Positions 1-9,280 of a stretch of 64,000 bases of DNA are shown one piece after another; the first letter of the stretch is position 1, and every line of letters starts with the position of its first letter. The position numbers and the translations under genes were made by a program. The notes under the pieces are model-generated. The model ran no database searches, was not told the DNA's origin, and worked only from the letters and a program-made list of their open reading frames with translations. The DNA comes from Pseudarthrobacter sp. NamE2 (GTDB lineage Bacteria > Actinomycetota > Actinomycetes > Actinomycetales > Micrococcaceae), in the NCBI RefSeq assembly GCF_005796205.1, contig NZ_VAHN01000010.1:98177-162176 (forward strand), read 5' to 3'.

Positions 1-1
1 G

Positions 2-193
2 AACCCGGATATGCTCCGCCAGGTCCGATTGTTCGAAAATGCCCTGGTGGGAACCGTGGCACTGCCGCTGGGCGTGCTGGGCGCCCTCGGCATCGGCCTG
101 CTCCTGGCCCCCTACGCCGCCCTGTGGGCAGGCGTAGCAGGCCTCATCGCTGTTCTCTGCTGGATACCGATTTCAACGAAAGTGGTCCAATGA
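2..193 (+). CDS. C-terminal end of a membrane protein, probably an ABC transporter permease (partial)
   Basis: The reading frame is open from the window edge to TGA at 191-193, so only the last 63 or so residues are seen. They contain two hydrophobic stretches (about residues 13-35 and 38-55 of the visible part) rich in Leu, Gly and Ala, as in a membrane protein C-terminus. The stop overlaps the ATG of the following ABC ATPase gene in an ATGA arrangement, which argues for translational coupling with its ATPase. That context makes a FtsX/MacB-type permease the likely identity, but no family motif is visible in this fragment. Confidence 0.5.
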   Translation, partial: NPDMLRQVRLFENALVGTVALPLGVLGALGIGLLLAPYAALWAGVAGLIAVLCWIPISTKVVQ

Positions 194-945
194 CAAACCC
201 GACCCATGTCCAGCGGAGCCGCAGGAGCGGCTCCGGCGAGGTTCCCCTGCAGACCCGCGCCAACACCATCGTCAAGGCGGCGGACCACGCCACCCCGCTG
301 GAACTGAGCGACATCACTATCCGCTACGGCGGAGGCAAGGGCGGCGCCGAGCCGGTCAGCGTCGTGGAGGGCTTCGACCTGACGCTGCACGCCGGCGAAA
401 TGCACTGCGTCGCCGGCCGGAGCGGCTCCGGCAAGACCAGCATCCTGACCGTCGGCGCGGGACTGACGCTGCCGACGTCGGGCCGCGTCTTCTGGGAAGG
501 CGATTCCCTCGAAAGCATGGGCGATGACGAAATCGCCGACCGCCGTCGGGCCCTTATTGGCTACGTTGACCAGGGCGGCGCGCTGATCGACGGCATGAGC
601 GCCCTCGAAAACGTCCTGCTGCCTGCCGTACCCGACGGCGAAGTGGAGCAGCGCCGGGACATGGCCAAGGACCTCCTGGACCTGGTGGGCCTGGGCCGCC
701 GGATGCGGCACCGTCCCGCGCAGCTGTCCGGCGGCGAACGCCAGCGCGTCGCGATCGCCCGGGCCCTCATCCTGGGCACCAGGGTCCTGGTGGTTGACGA
801 ACCCACCGCAAGCCTTGACCGTGCCTCCGCCAACCGCATCATCAGCATCCTGAAGGACACCACGAACGATGGCATTGCCGTCCTGGTGGCGTCACACGAC
901 CACGAACTGGTCCGGCTCAGCGATACCCTGACTGAACTGATCTAG
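190..945 (+). CDS. ABC transporter ATP-binding protein (LolD/MacB-like)
   Basis: This is a cytoplasmic ATPase subunit of 251 residues that would power the membrane permease encoded just upstream. Visible motifs in order are Walker A (GRSGSGKTS, near residue 76), a Q-loop with Gln near 128, the ABC signature LSGGERQR near 180, Walker [11 protein letters not shown] near 200 and the switch His in ASHDHEL. The start was taken at ATG 190, which overlaps the upstream stop, rather than a longer in-frame start at 124 lying inside the permease gene. A short, single-domain ATPase followed directly by an unrelated gene suggests a two-gene transporter. The substrate cannot be read from the sequence. Confidence 0.85.
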   Translation: MTNPTHVQRSRRSGSGEVPLQTRANTIVKAADHATPLELSDITIRYGGGKGGAEPVSVVEGFDLTLHAGEMHCVAGRSGSGKTSILTVGAGLTLPTSGRVFWEGDSLESMGDDEIADRRRALIGYVDQGGALIDGMSALENVLLPAVPDGEVEQRRDMAKDLLDLVGLGRRMRHRPAQLSGGERQRVAIARALILGTRVLVVDEPTASLDRASANRIISILKDTTNDGIAVLVASHDHELVRLSDTLTELI

Positions 946-979
946 CCTGTCCCTCCGCACCGAAGGTAACCGTCCGCCC

Positions 980-2539
980 GTGACTGCTTCAGAGAAAACG
1001 CCGTTCTACCTCACCACGGCCATCACCTACCCCAACGGCGTACCGCACATCGGCCACGCCTACGAGTACATTGCCACCGATGCCATGGCCCGCTTCAAGC
1101 GCCTGGACGGCTATGACGTGATGTTCCTGACCGGCACCGATGAGCACGGGATGAAGATCGCCCAGACGGCTGAGAAGGAGGGCATCAGCCCCAAGGAACT
1201 GGTGGACCGGAATGCGGAGATCTACAAGGCGACGCACGCGGCCCTGGGGATCAGCTACGACCGCTTCATCCGGACCACGGACGCGGACCATTACGCGGCA
1301 TCGCAGGCCATCTGGAAGAAGATGGAAGCGAACGGCGACATCTACCTGTCCAAGTACGAGGGCTGGTACTCCGTCCGGGACGAGGCTTTCTACGGCGAGG
1401 ACGACACCGTGGTCAAGGACGACGGCGTGCGGTACTCGAAAGAGACGGACACCGAAGTGACCTGGACGGCCGAGGAGAGCTACTTCTTCAGGCTGTCCGC
1501 CTACCAGGACAAGCTGCTGGCCCTTTACGAGGCGCAGCCCGAGTTCGGGGCACCGCAGTCACGGTTCAACGAGGTCATCAGCTTTGTCCGGCGCGGGCTG
1601 GAGGACCTTTCGATCAGCCGCACCACCTTCGACTGGGGAGTGCCCGTTCCCGGCAACGACAAGCACGTGATGTACGTGTGGGTGGACGCGCTGACCAACT
1701 ACCTGACCGGTGTTGGGTACCCGGACATCGATTCGGAGAAGTTCCGGAAGTTCTGGCCCGCCGACGTGCATATCATCGGCAAGGACATCTCGAGGTTCCA
1801 CGCCATCTACTGGCCGGCGTTCCTGATGAGTGCCGGACTGGAACTGCCCAAGCGGGTCATGATCCACGGCTTCCTGCACAACAACGGCGTCAAGATGTCC
1901 AAGTCGCTGGGCAACGTGGTGGCTCCGGCCGACTTCGTTGAACAGTACGGCCTGGACCAGGTGAGGTTCTTCTTCCTCCGTGAGGTTCCCTTCGGTGCCG
2001 ACGGAAGCTACAACCATGAGGCGATCGTGGGGCGGATGAACTCCGACCTCGCCAACAACTTTGGGAACCTGGCCCAGCGCTCCCTCTCGATGGTTGCCAA
2101 GAACTGCGCCGGCGCCGTTCCCGTCCCGGGCGAATTCACTGCCGCGGACACCGCAATCCTTGAGCAGGCCAGGGGACTCCTCGAAGCCGCCCGGGCGGCC
2201 TTCGACAAGCAGGAATTCAGCCGTGCCCTCGAAGCCATCTGGGGCGTCCTGGGTGACACCAACGCCTACTTTGCCGAGCAGGCCCCGTGGGTCCTGCGGA
2301 AGACCGACGTCGAACGCATGAACACCGTGCTCTACGTGACGCTGGAAGTGCTGCGGATCGTCACCATCCTCGCCCAGCCGGTCATGCCCAATGCCGCGGC
2401 CAGGCTGCTGGAGGCGCTGGGCCAGGCCGAGGGGGATGCGCGGCAGTTCCAGGCCATCGCGACGCCGATCGCCGCCGGTACGGCCCTGCCCGCACCCACC
2501 CCTGTCTTCCCCAGGTATGAGGAGCCGGCAGAGGTGTAG
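980..2539 (+). CDS. metG: methionine--tRNA ligase
   Basis: Methionyl-tRNA synthetase charges tRNA-Met with methionine in the cytoplasm. The protein has 519 residues and starts at GTG 980. The class I signature HIGH is present at residues 23-26 and KMSKS at about 305-309. The insert after the first half of the Rossmann fold (the [10 protein letters not shown] region) has no visible paired CxxC zinc knuckles, so it belongs to the shorter actinobacterial form without a C-terminal dimerisation domain. It follows the ABC ATPase by 34 bp and is followed by leuB, which has its own promoter candidate. Confidence 0.96.
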   Translation: MTASEKTPFYLTTAITYPNGVPHIGHAYEYIATDAMARFKRLDGYDVMFLTGTDEHGMKIAQTAEKEGISPKELVDRNAEIYKATHAALGISYDRFIRTTDADHYAASQAIWKKMEANGDIYLSKYEGWYSVRDEAFYGEDDTVVKDDGVRYSKETDTEVTWTAEESYFFRLSAYQDKLLALYEAQPEFGAPQSRFNEVISFVRRGLEDLSISRTTFDWGVPVPGNDKHVMYVWVDALTNYLTGVGYPDIDSEKFRKFWPADVHIIGKDISRFHAIYWPAFLMSAGLELPKRVMIHGFLHNNGVKMSKSLGNVVAPADFVEQYGLDQVRFFFLREVPFGADGSYNHEAIVGRMNSDLANNFGNLAQRSLSMVAKNCAGAVPVPGEFTAADTAILEQARGLLEAARAAFDKQEFSRALEAIWGVLGDTNAYFAEQAPWVLRKTDVERMNTVLYVTLEVLRIVTILAQPVMPNAAARLLEALGQAEGDARQFQAIATPIAAGTALPAPTPVFPRYEEPAEV

Positions 2540-2573
2540 GCGCAGGGCGCTCTTGTTCAAGATTTGAGACGCG

Positions 2574-2604
2574 TTGACCGCCATATGGATGACTTGGCTA
2601 CCCT
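2574..2604 (+). promoter_or_regulatory. putative leuB promoter
   Basis: A -35-like TTGACC (2574-2579) is followed after 19 bp by TACCCT (2599-2604), which fits the TANNNT pattern. The ATG of leuB lies only 6 bp further on, so transcription would begin at or beside the start codon and the mRNA would be leaderless. No Shine-Dalgarno sequence is seen. Confidence 0.5.
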
Positions 2605-2610
2605 GAAAGC

Positions 2611-3663
2611 ATGAGCGCATCCTCCATCGATCTTGCAGTAATTCCCGGCGACGGCATTGGCCCTGAGGTCATCGCCGAGGCAGTCAAAGTACTGGAAAAG
2701 GCCGTGGCCGCTGAAGGCGTGGAGCTCAAGCAGACGCACTACAAGCTCGGAGCCGAGCACTGGCTCGAAACCGGTGAAACCCTCCCGGACGAAGTCCTGG
2801 CGGACCTGCGCACCCGCGATGCCATCCTCTTCGGTGCGGTGGGCGCGGCGCCGGGTGACACCCGTATCCCGTCCGGGATCATCGAGCGCGAAATGCTCCT
2901 GAAACTGCGGTTCAGCCTGGACCACTACGTAAATTTGCGGCCGTCCCGGCTTTACGGGACGGTGGGCAGCCCGCTGGCCAATCCGGGCAGCATCGACTTC
3001 ATTGTGGTGCGGGAAGGAACCGAAGGACCCTATGTGGGCAACGGCGGCAGCCTCCGTGCCGGCACTCCGCACGAGGTGGCCACGGAAGTCTCGCTGAACA
3101 CCGCCCACGGTGTGGAGCGTGTGGTGCGCGATGCCTTCCGCCGTGCCAGCACACGCGAACGCAAGCACGTGACCCTGGTCCACAAGCACAACGTCCTGGT
3201 CTACGCCGGCCATTTGTGGAAGCGCACGGTCGAAGCCGTTGCCAAGGAATTCCCCGAGGTCACCCACGACTACCTGCACGTGGACGCGGCCACCATCTTC
3301 ATGGTCACCGATCCGTCCCGCTTCGACGTGATCGTCACGGACAACCTCTTCGGCGACATCCTGACCGACCTCGCCGCGGCAGTCACCGGCGGCATCGGCC
3401 TGGCGGCGTCCGGAAACATCAACATGGACCGGACCGCGCCATCAATGTTCGAACCGGTCCATGGCTCCGCCCCGGACATCGCCGGCCAGGGCAAGGCAGA
3501 CCCCACGGCAGCCATCCTCTCCGCGGCGCTGCTGCTGGACCACTTGGGCTACACCCGGGCGGCCAATCGGATTGAAGCGGCAGTGGTGGCCGACGTGGAA
3601 AAGCGCGACGGCGGCGCACGCAGCACCAGTGCCGTCGGCGACGCCATCGCAGCAGGCCTGTAG
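2611..3663 (+). CDS. leuB: 3-isopropylmalate dehydrogenase
   Basis: LeuB oxidises and decarboxylates 3-isopropylmalate to 2-oxoisocaproate with NAD+, the third step of leucine synthesis in the cytoplasm. The 350-residue protein opens with the conserved [10 protein letters not shown], has the substrate-binding arginines in [16 protein letters not shown], and the metal/NAD region [13 protein letters not shown] and [12 protein letters not shown]. Length is typical of the actinobacterial form. It sits beside ilvE, also branched-chain metabolism, while leuC and leuD lie about 10 kb away with their own regulator. The start ATG probably sits at the 5' end of the transcript. Confidence 0.95.
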   Translation: MSASSIDLAVIPGDGIGPEVIAEAVKVLEKAVAAEGVELKQTHYKLGAEHWLETGETLPDEVLADLRTRDAILFGAVGAAPGDTRIPSGIIEREMLLKLRFSLDHYVNLRPSRLYGTVGSPLANPGSIDFIVVREGTEGPYVGNGGSLRAGTPHEVATEVSLNTAHGVERVVRDAFRRASTRERKHVTLVHKHNVLVYAGHLWKRTVEAVAKEFPEVTHDYLHVDAATIFMVTDPSRFDVIVTDNLFGDILTDLAAAVTGGIGLAASGNINMDRTAPSMFEPVHGSAPDIAGQGKADPTAAILSAALLLDHLGYTRAANRIEAAVVADVEKRDGGARSTSAVGDAIAAGL

Positions 3664-3762
3664 CGCCGGGCCTGCCGGCATCGGGCGTAAGCTTGTCTCG
3701 AATTACCAAATGCTGCCCTGCCGTTCAGCGCTGAACCCGGGGTGGCCGATCGTGGAGGAACC

Positions 3763-4875
3763 ATGACCCAGACTGCCCACGGCGTCGAATTCAACCAGCA
3801 CCTTTCGGCCAACCCGAAATCTGCTGAAGAGCGTGCAGCCATCCTGGCGAACCCGGGATTCGGCAACCACTTCACCGACCACACCGCCATCGTGGACTAC
3901 AGCGTTGATGCGGACGGCAACGGCGGCTGGCACAATCCCCGGATTGAGGCCTATGGCCCGATCACCCTGGACCCCTCCGCGGCAGTGTTCCACTACGGCC
4001 AGGAAATTTTCGAAGGGCTCAAGGCATACCGGCACGCTGACGGTTCGGTGTGGACCTTCCGTCCCGAAGCCAACGCCGCCCGCCTCAACAAATCCGCACG
4101 CAGGCTGGCCCTGCCGGAGCTCCCGGCCGAATACTTCCTGGGAGCCATCCGCGAGCTCGTTGCAGCCGACAGGGAATGGGTGCCGTCCGGGGACGGCGAG
4201 GCCCTCTACCTGCGGCCGTTCATGATCGCCACGGAGGCCTTCCTGGGCGTCCGTGCCGCCCGCGAGGTCTCGTTCCGCGTGATCGCCTCGCCGGCGGGCA
4301 ACTATTTCGGCGGCGAACTCAAGCCGGTTTCCATTTGGATTTCCCGGCAATACGCTCGGGCAGGCCGTGGCGGTACCGGTGACGCCAAGTGCGGCGGAAA
4401 CTACGCCGCTTCGCTCATCGCGCAGCAGGAGGCCGAGGCCAACGGCTGCAAGCAGGTGCTGTTCCTGGACCACTTCAATGACGATGCTGTGGAAGAACTC
4501 GGCGGCATGAACGTGTTCTTCGTGATGAAGGACGGTTCGCTCGTCACCCCCGCGCTGACCGGGACCATCCTGGAAGGCATCACCCGGATGTCCGTCATCC
4601 AGGTGGCCAAGGACATGGGCCGGGAGGTGGCCGAGCGCAAGATCACCCTTGACGAGTGGCGCGAGGGCGTGGCCTCCGGCGAAATCACCGAAGTCTTCGC
4701 CTGCGGCACCGCCGCGGTCATCACCCCCATCGGGGTGCTGAAGGACGCCACCGAATTCATCGGCTCCGAGGACGCCAAAGCAGGGGAGACCACCATGGCC
4801 ATCCGCGAGAAGCTGCTGGGCATCCAGACCGGAACGGTGCCGGACACCCACGGCTGGCTGACCCGCCTGGCCTGA
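3763..4875 (+). CDS. ilvE: branched-chain amino acid aminotransferase
   Basis: IlvE is a PLP fold-type IV transaminase that performs the last step of leucine, isoleucine and valine synthesis using glutamate. The protein has 370 residues. The PLP lysine lies in GTGDAKCGGNYA and the conserved EELGGMN follows. An in-frame GTG at 3742 exists, but GGAGG at 3754-3758 lies 4 bp before ATG 3763, so the shorter start is preferred. It is downstream of leuB by about 100 bp and on the same strand, so both ends of leucine assembly are together here. Confidence 0.94.
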   Translation: MTQTAHGVEFNQHLSANPKSAEERAAILANPGFGNHFTDHTAIVDYSVDADGNGGWHNPRIEAYGPITLDPSAAVFHYGQEIFEGLKAYRHADGSVWTFRPEANAARLNKSARRLALPELPAEYFLGAIRELVAADREWVPSGDGEALYLRPFMIATEAFLGVRAAREVSFRVIASPAGNYFGGELKPVSIWISRQYARAGRGGTGDAKCGGNYAASLIAQQEAEANGCKQVLFLDHFNDDAVEELGGMNVFFVMKDGSLVTPALTGTILEGITRMSVIQVAKDMGREVAERKITLDEWREGVASGEITEVFACGTAAVITPIGVLKDATEFIGSEDAKAGETTMAIREKLLGIQTGTVPDTHGWLTRLA

Positions 4876-4895
4876 GTGCCATACCGCCCGCACCC

Positions 4896-5684
4896 TTGCT
4901 CCAGCGCAGTTCCGGCCTGACCCGGTTCATCCTTGCCCCCAACCCCGGGCCCATGAGCCTGGACGGGACCAACTCCTACGTGCTGCAGGCCCCCGGGACT
5001 CCCTCGGTGGCGGTGGTGGACCCCGGCCCGCTCGAGGAACCCCACCTGCGGGCACTGGCGGACTCCGGAGACGTTGAACTGATCCTCGTCACCCACCGCC
5101 ACGCCGACCACACCGCGGGGTCCGCCCGGCTGCAGGAACTGACGGGAGCGCCGGTCCGTGCGGCGGACCCTGCCCACTGCCACGGCGGCGGGCAGCCGCT
5201 CCGGGACGGCGAGGTGATCCATGCTGCCGGAGTGGAAATCACTGTGCTGGCAAGCCCGGGCCACACGTCCGATTCCGTGTGCTTCCACCTGCCCGGTGAC
5301 GGCGTTTACGGCTCCGTGCTGACGGGGGACACCATCCTGGGCAGGGGCACCACCATGCTGGACTTTCCCGACGGCACCCTGGGAAGCTACCTCGCCACAC
5401 TGGAAAGGCTCCAAGCGTTGGGGCCGGCCACAGTCCTGCCCGCGCACGGTCCGGTCCTGCCGTCGCTCGAGGCCGTCGCCAGGGACTACCGCCTGCACCG
5501 GCAGGACCGCCTGGACCAGATCCGTGCTGCTCTCGACCGGCTGGGCCGGGACGCAACCGCCGGTGAGGTGGCAGACGCCGTCTATTCCGACGTCGTACCT
5601 TCCGTCCGGCGGGCAGCCGAACAGTCCGTCGCCGCCCAGCTCCATTACCTGCGCAAGGAAGCCGGGCAGGCATCCGGCCGGTGA
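4896..5684 (+). CDS. MBL-fold metallo-hydrolase
   Basis: The zinc-binding signature THRHADH of the metallo-beta-lactamase superfamily is clear, followed by the later ligand regions SPGHTSDS, LTGDTILG and LPAHGP. The order and the C-terminal helical tail resemble LACTB2-type hydrolases or endoribonucleases, so a hydrolase on an RNA or thioester substrate is possible, but the substrate is not known. The start is uncertain: there is no good ATG before the conserved region, TTG 4896 is used here, and CTG 4872 or ATG 4953 are alternatives. It follows ilvE by about 20 bp, so translation may be coupled. Confidence 0.8.
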   Translation: MLQRSSGLTRFILAPNPGPMSLDGTNSYVLQAPGTPSVAVVDPGPLEEPHLRALADSGDVELILVTHRHADHTAGSARLQELTGAPVRAADPAHCHGGGQPLRDGEVIHAAGVEITVLASPGHTSDSVCFHLPGDGVYGSVLTGDTILGRGTTMLDFPDGTLGSYLATLERLQALGPATVLPAHGPVLPSLEAVARDYRLHRQDRLDQIRAALDRLGRDATAGEVADAVYSDVVPSVRRAAEQSVAAQLHYLRKEAGQASGR

Positions 5685-5720
5685 CAGGCCGCCACTGCGC
5701 GGAACGGTAGGGTAGGGGCC

Positions 5721-6497
5721 ATGCGTATTGCCAGGTTTGTTGTCGATTCTGATCCCCTGTACGGCGTTGTTGAAGGAGAGCCCGGCAGTGAGGAAATCAC
5801 TGTCATCCACGGCGACCCCTTCTTCAATGGAGTGGAGCGCACCTCCGTCCGCCACAAGCTGGAGGATGTCCGGTTGCTGGCGCCCATCATCCCCCGCAGC
5901 AAGGTTGTAGGCGTGGGACGCAACTTCGTGGAACACGCACACGAGCTGGGCAACGAGGTGCCCGCGCAGCCGCTCCTGTTCCTGAAGCCCAATACCGCCG
6001 TCGTGGGCCCCGGTGACCCGGTGATCCTGCCGGAATTCTCCGAGGAGATCTCTTTCGAGGCGGAACTGTGCGTGGTAATCGGCCGGATCTGCAAGGACGT
6101 ACCGGAGGACCGTGTGGATGACGTCATCTTCGGCTACACCTGCGGCAACGATTTCACCGCGCGGGACGTCCAGAAGTCCGACCTGCAGTGGACCCGCGCC
6201 AAGGGCTTTGACACCTCCGCTCCGCTGGGGCCGTGGATCGAGACGGACCTTGACCCCGAGGACCTGCAGATCCAGGCCCGCCTGAATGGCGAACTGCGGC
6301 AGGACGGCAGCACCAGCCAGATGATCAGGGGAGTCCGGGAACTCGTGTCCGTGGTCTCCCAGGCGTTCACCCTGCTCCCCGGTGACGTGATCATGACCGG
6401 AACACCCGCCGGTGTTGGCCTGGTCAGCCCGGGCGACCGCATCGAGGTGGAGATCGAAGGGATCGGACGGCTGTCCAACCCCGTCGTGCGCCGCTAA
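5721..6497 (+). CDS. fumarylacetoacetate hydrolase family protein
   Basis: The 258-residue protein carries the FAH-fold core. This includes the FLKPNTAVVGPGDP loop, the acidic metal ligands in EAELCVVIG, and the GYTCGNDFTARDVQ segment ending in a conserved arginine-aspartate region. Relatives are 2-hydroxyhepta-2,4-diene-1,7-dioate isomerases, acylpyruvate hydrolases or oxaloacetate decarboxylases, and the sequence alone does not choose between them. A TAGGGT at 5708-5713 stands 7 bp before the ATG with no ribosome binding site, which suggests a leaderless transcript and an independent promoter. Confidence 0.87.
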   Translation: MRIARFVVDSDPLYGVVEGEPGSEEITVIHGDPFFNGVERTSVRHKLEDVRLLAPIIPRSKVVGVGRNFVEHAHELGNEVPAQPLLFLKPNTAVVGPGDPVILPEFSEEISFEAELCVVIGRICKDVPEDRVDDVIFGYTCGNDFTARDVQKSDLQWTRAKGFDTSAPLGPWIETDLDPEDLQIQARLNGELRQDGSTSQMIRGVRELVSVVSQAFTLLPGDVIMTGTPAGVGLVSPGDRIEVEIEGIGRLSNPVVRR

Positions 6498-6551
6498 GCC
6501 GGTCCACCGGGCCGGGAAGGGGGCAGGGCAGGCGGTAAAGTTGAAGCCACT

Positions 6552-8066
6552 ATGACTACCGCTTCTGTACCGCCTGCTGCCGCCATCCCGCCCGTGACCG
6601 CCGATACCCCGGTCCGGGTCCGCTTCTGCCCCTCGCCCACCGGCACCCCGCATGTGGGGCTGGTCAGGACAGCCCTGTTCAACTGGGCGTACGCCCGGCA
6701 CACCAAGGGCACCCTGGTGTTCCGGATCGAGGACACCGACGCGGCGCGGGACAGCGAGGAGAGCTACCACCAGCTGCTGGAGGCACTGAAGTGGCTGGGC
6801 ATCGACTGGGACGAGGGCGTCGAGGTCGGCGGGCCGCACGAACCATACCGGCAGTCACAGCGGAGCGACATCTACCAGGACGTCATCAAGCGGCTGCGCG
6901 ACGGCGGGTACATCTACGAGTCCTACTCCACCCCGGAAGAGATCGAAACCCGCCACCGCGCGGCCGGGCGGGACCCCAAGCTCGGCTATGACGGCTTCGA
7001 CCGGCACCTGACCGAGGAACAGCTCGCCCAGTACAAGGCCGAGGGCCGCGAGGCAGTACTCCGCCTCCGCATGCCGGACGAGGACATCACTTTCAACGAC
7101 CTGGTACGCGGCGAAATCACTTTCCGCGCCGGGTCGGTCCCCGACTTTGCCGTGGTGCGCGCCAACGGTGCACCGCTTTACACCCTGGTGAACCCGGTGG
7201 ACGACGCGCTGATGGAGATTACGCACGTCCTCCGCGGCGAGGACCTGCTCAGCTCCACCCCGCGGCAGATTGCGCTGTACCGCGCGCTCCACGCGGTTGG
7301 CGTGGCTAAGTACATGCCCGAGTTCGGGCATCTGCCCTACGTCATGGGACAGGGCAACAAGAAGCTTTCCAAGCGCGATCCCGAGTCGAGCCTCTTCCTG
7401 CACCGTGAGCGGGGCTTCATCCGGGAGGGCCTGCTCAACTACCTGTCCCTGCTGGGCTGGTCCCTGAGCGCGGACGAGGACATCTTCACCGTGGACCAGC
7501 TTGTGGAGCACTTCGATATCCATGACGTCCTGGGCAACCCTGCGCGCTTCGATTTGAAGAAAGCCGAGGCCATCAACGGAACGCACGTTCGGATGCTCTC
7601 TCCGGAGGACTTCCGGGAGCGGCTGGCGCCCTACCTGCGCGCTGCGGACCTGGTGGGCGAAATCCTTACGGACCGCGAGGAGGAGATCCTTACGGAGGCG
7701 GCTCCGCTGATCCAGGAGCGCATCACCCTGCTGGGCGAGGCCCCGGAGATGCTGGCCTTCCTGTTCAAGGCCGACGACGCCATCGACATCGCTGATGATG
7801 CCCGCAAGGGCCTGCCGCAGAACCTGGAAGAGGTCCTGGATGCTGCCATCGCGGCGCTCGAACCGGTGGACGACTGGACCGCGGAGAACATCCAGACCGC
7901 GCTGAAGCAGGCACTGGTGGAGGACCTTGGCATCAAGCCGCGCCTCGCCTTTGGCCCGGTCCGCACGGCAGTTTCCGGCCGCCGGATCTCGCCCCCGCTG
8001 TTCGAATCCATGGTGATCCTGGGCAAGGAGTCCTCCCTGCGCCGGCTCCGGACCTTCCGCGGCTGA
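6552..8066 (+). CDS. gltX: glutamate--tRNA ligase
   Basis: Glutamyl-tRNA synthetase attaches glutamate to tRNA-Glu. In organisms lacking GlnRS it also feeds the amidotransferase route to Gln-tRNA. The 504-residue protein has the class I start [11 protein letters not shown] (HIGH variant HVGL), the [12 protein letters not shown] segment, and the KLSKR loop in [19 protein letters not shown] at 6536-6541 lies 10 bp before the ATG. The gene ends in a TGATG overlap with a HAD hydrolase. tRNA-Gln and tRNA-Glu genes lie less than 1.1 kb downstream. Confidence 0.96.
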   Translation: MTTASVPPAAAIPPVTADTPVRVRFCPSPTGTPHVGLVRTALFNWAYARHTKGTLVFRIEDTDAARDSEESYHQLLEALKWLGIDWDEGVEVGGPHEPYRQSQRSDIYQDVIKRLRDGGYIYESYSTPEEIETRHRAAGRDPKLGYDGFDRHLTEEQLAQYKAEGREAVLRLRMPDEDITFNDLVRGEITFRAGSVPDFAVVRANGAPLYTLVNPVDDALMEITHVLRGEDLLSSTPRQIALYRALHAVGVAKYMPEFGHLPYVMGQGNKKLSKRDPESSLFLHRERGFIREGLLNYLSLLGWSLSADEDIFTVDQLVEHFDIHDVLGNPARFDLKKAEAINGTHVRMLSPEDFRERLAPYLRAADLVGEILTDREEEILTEAAPLIQERITLLGEAPEMLAFLFKADDAIDIADDARKGLPQNLEEVLDAAIAALEPVDDWTAENIQTALKQALVEDLGIKPRLAFGPVRTAVSGRRISPPLFESMVILGKESSLRRLRTFRG

Positions 8067-8845
8067 TGACTGCCCCCGGCAAGGCGCACGGCGGCGTCCT
8101 GGAAACTCCTTTCGGCACCGTACGGGGCGTCCTCTTCGACATCGACGACACCCTGGTGGACCTCGAGTACTCGATGACCACCGCCCTGCGCGAGGTCAGC
8201 GAACATCTCCTGCCCGGTTTGGACAAGGCCGGGTGGGAGCGGTTCGGCCGCATCTTCACCCATGAGACCACGCATTACTACGACCAGTACCTGGCCGGTG
8301 AGCTGACGTTCAACGAACAACGGCTGCTCCGCGGCCGCGCGGCTCTTGGGCACTTTGGCGTGGAACTGGCTGACGGCGAGGAATCGCACCAGTGGCTCAG
8401 CGCCTACATCCAAAGGCAGCCGGCATACGTCAAGCCCTTCCCGGACGTGCTGCCCCTGCTCGACGCCCTGGACAGCGCCGGCATCCCCTACGGAGCGGTC
8501 AGCAACAACGTCCACGACTACCAGCGGGCAAAGCTGGACGGCGCCGGCCTGGACCGGGTGACGCACCTGGTGGGCACGGACACCCTTGGGGTGCCCAAGC
8601 CCAATCCCGCGATTTACCTTGAGGGCGTCCGGCTCCTGGGTACCCCTGCGGCCGAAACGCTGTACGTGGGGGACAACCGGCTGCTGGACGCGGAAGGTTC
8701 GACGGCGGCAGGCCTGCTGGGCGTTTGGCTCAACCGCACAGGGGAGCCCGCACAGGGGTACGACGGCGCCATGGTCGCTTCCCTGGACCAGCTGGTCACC
8801 CAGATCACACCCGGCCGATTTGTGCGGGCAGAAAGTCTCGGGTAG
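8066..8845 (+). CDS. HAD family hydrolase
   Basis: A 259-residue haloacid-dehalogenase-type phosphatase. Motif I is DIDDTLVD with both catalytic aspartates, motif II is the AVSNN region, motif III has the lysine in GVPKPNPAIY, and motif IV is GDNRLLDAEGS. The cap between motifs I and II is helical, as in YjjG/GS1-like nucleotide or sugar-phosphate phosphatases. The ATG shares one base with the gltX stop, so it is translationally coupled to gltX. Its last codons overlap a promoter for the tRNA genes. The substrate is unknown. Confidence 0.88.
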   Translation: MTAPGKAHGGVLETPFGTVRGVLFDIDDTLVDLEYSMTTALREVSEHLLPGLDKAGWERFGRIFTHETTHYYDQYLAGELTFNEQRLLRGRAALGHFGVELADGEESHQWLSAYIQRQPAYVKPFPDVLPLLDALDSAGIPYGAVSNNVHDYQRAKLDGAGLDRVTHLVGTDTLGVPKPNPAIYLEGVRLLGTPAAETLYVGDNRLLDAEGSTAAGLLGVWLNRTGEPAQGYDGAMVASLDQLVTQITPGRFVRAESLG

Positions 8846-8848
8846 AGT
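8820..8848 (+). promoter_or_regulatory. putative promoter of the tRNA-Gln gene
   Basis: TTGTGC (8820-8825), a 17-bp spacer and TAGAGT (8843-8848) form a good sigma-70-like promoter about 65 bp before tRNA-Gln. The -10 element overlaps the TAG stop of the HAD gene, so promoter and coding end share bases. Confidence 0.6.
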
Positions 8849-8912
8849 AATTTCTCGTGCTGAGGGGCACGGAGCAGGGTGAAGGCCCTGAAAACCCGCC
8901 CGAAAGTGCCAT

Positions 8913-8984
8913 TGGGATATGGTGTAATTGGCAACACTACGGTTTCTGGTACCGTCATTCTAGGTTCGAGTCCTGGTATCCCAG
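8913..8984 (+). tRNA. tRNA-Gln (anticodon CTG)
   Basis: The 72-nt gene folds as a complete cloverleaf. The acceptor TGGGATA pairs with TATCCCA (8977-8983) and the discriminator is G. The anticodon stem ACGGT/ACCGT encloses the loop TTCTGGT with anticodon CTG, and the T-arm contains GTTCGAGTC. CCA is not encoded. It reads the CAG codon that dominates in this GC-rich genome. Confidence 0.96.
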
Positions 8985-9112
8985 CTCTGGTCTGCAGGTC
9001 AATACGGCAGCAGGACAGAACGGTTCCAAACGGTCCGCCGATTTGAAACCAAAGCACGGTGTGTGAAACAATCACTGAGCTTGACCAGCGGAAACGCTGG
9101 CAGGAAGTACAC

Positions 9113-9188
9113 GGCCCCATCGTATAGCGGCCTAGTACGCCGCCCTCTCACGGCGGTAACGCGGGTTCGAATCCCGCTGGGGTCACCA
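9113..9188 (+). tRNA. tRNA-Glu (anticodon CTC), CCA encoded
   Basis: Acceptor GGCCCCA pairs with TGGGGTC (9178-9184), with one G-U pair. Anticodon stem CCGCC/GGCGG holds the loop CTCTCAC, so the anticodon is CTC for GAG codons. The T-arm is GCGGG-TTCGAAT-CCCGC. The discriminator A (9185) is followed by a genome-encoded CCA, unlike the tRNA-Gln just upstream. Between the two tRNAs lies a short GAAA-tetraloop hairpin at 9085-9100. Confidence 0.96.
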
Positions 9189-9191
9189 AGG

Positions 9192-9223
9192 AATGGTCCC
9201 GGGCATCAGCCCGGGGCCATTTT
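9192..9223 (+). terminator. intrinsic terminator after tRNA-Glu
   Basis: AATGGTCCCGGGC and GCCCGGGGCCATT form a 13-pair stem with one wobble and the loop ATCA. The stem is followed by TTTT (9220-9223). It ends the tRNA transcript a few bases after the CCA. Confidence 0.8.
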
Positions 9224-9280
9224 GTGTTCCCGGGACCGGCGGTTCCGGCGAATGGACTTCCCAACTGGCATGATGTTCCT

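Noticed and set aside
3664..3762. Separate promoter for ilvE (TAAGCT near 3688)
   Set aside because: No convincing -35 element at proper spacing was found, so I did not list it.
4401..6839. 812-codon minus-strand frame across ilvE, the MBL and FAH genes
   Set aside because: Same shadow effect. It crosses several real genes and intergenic gaps, and its translation is low-complexity Gly/Ala/Pro/Arg.
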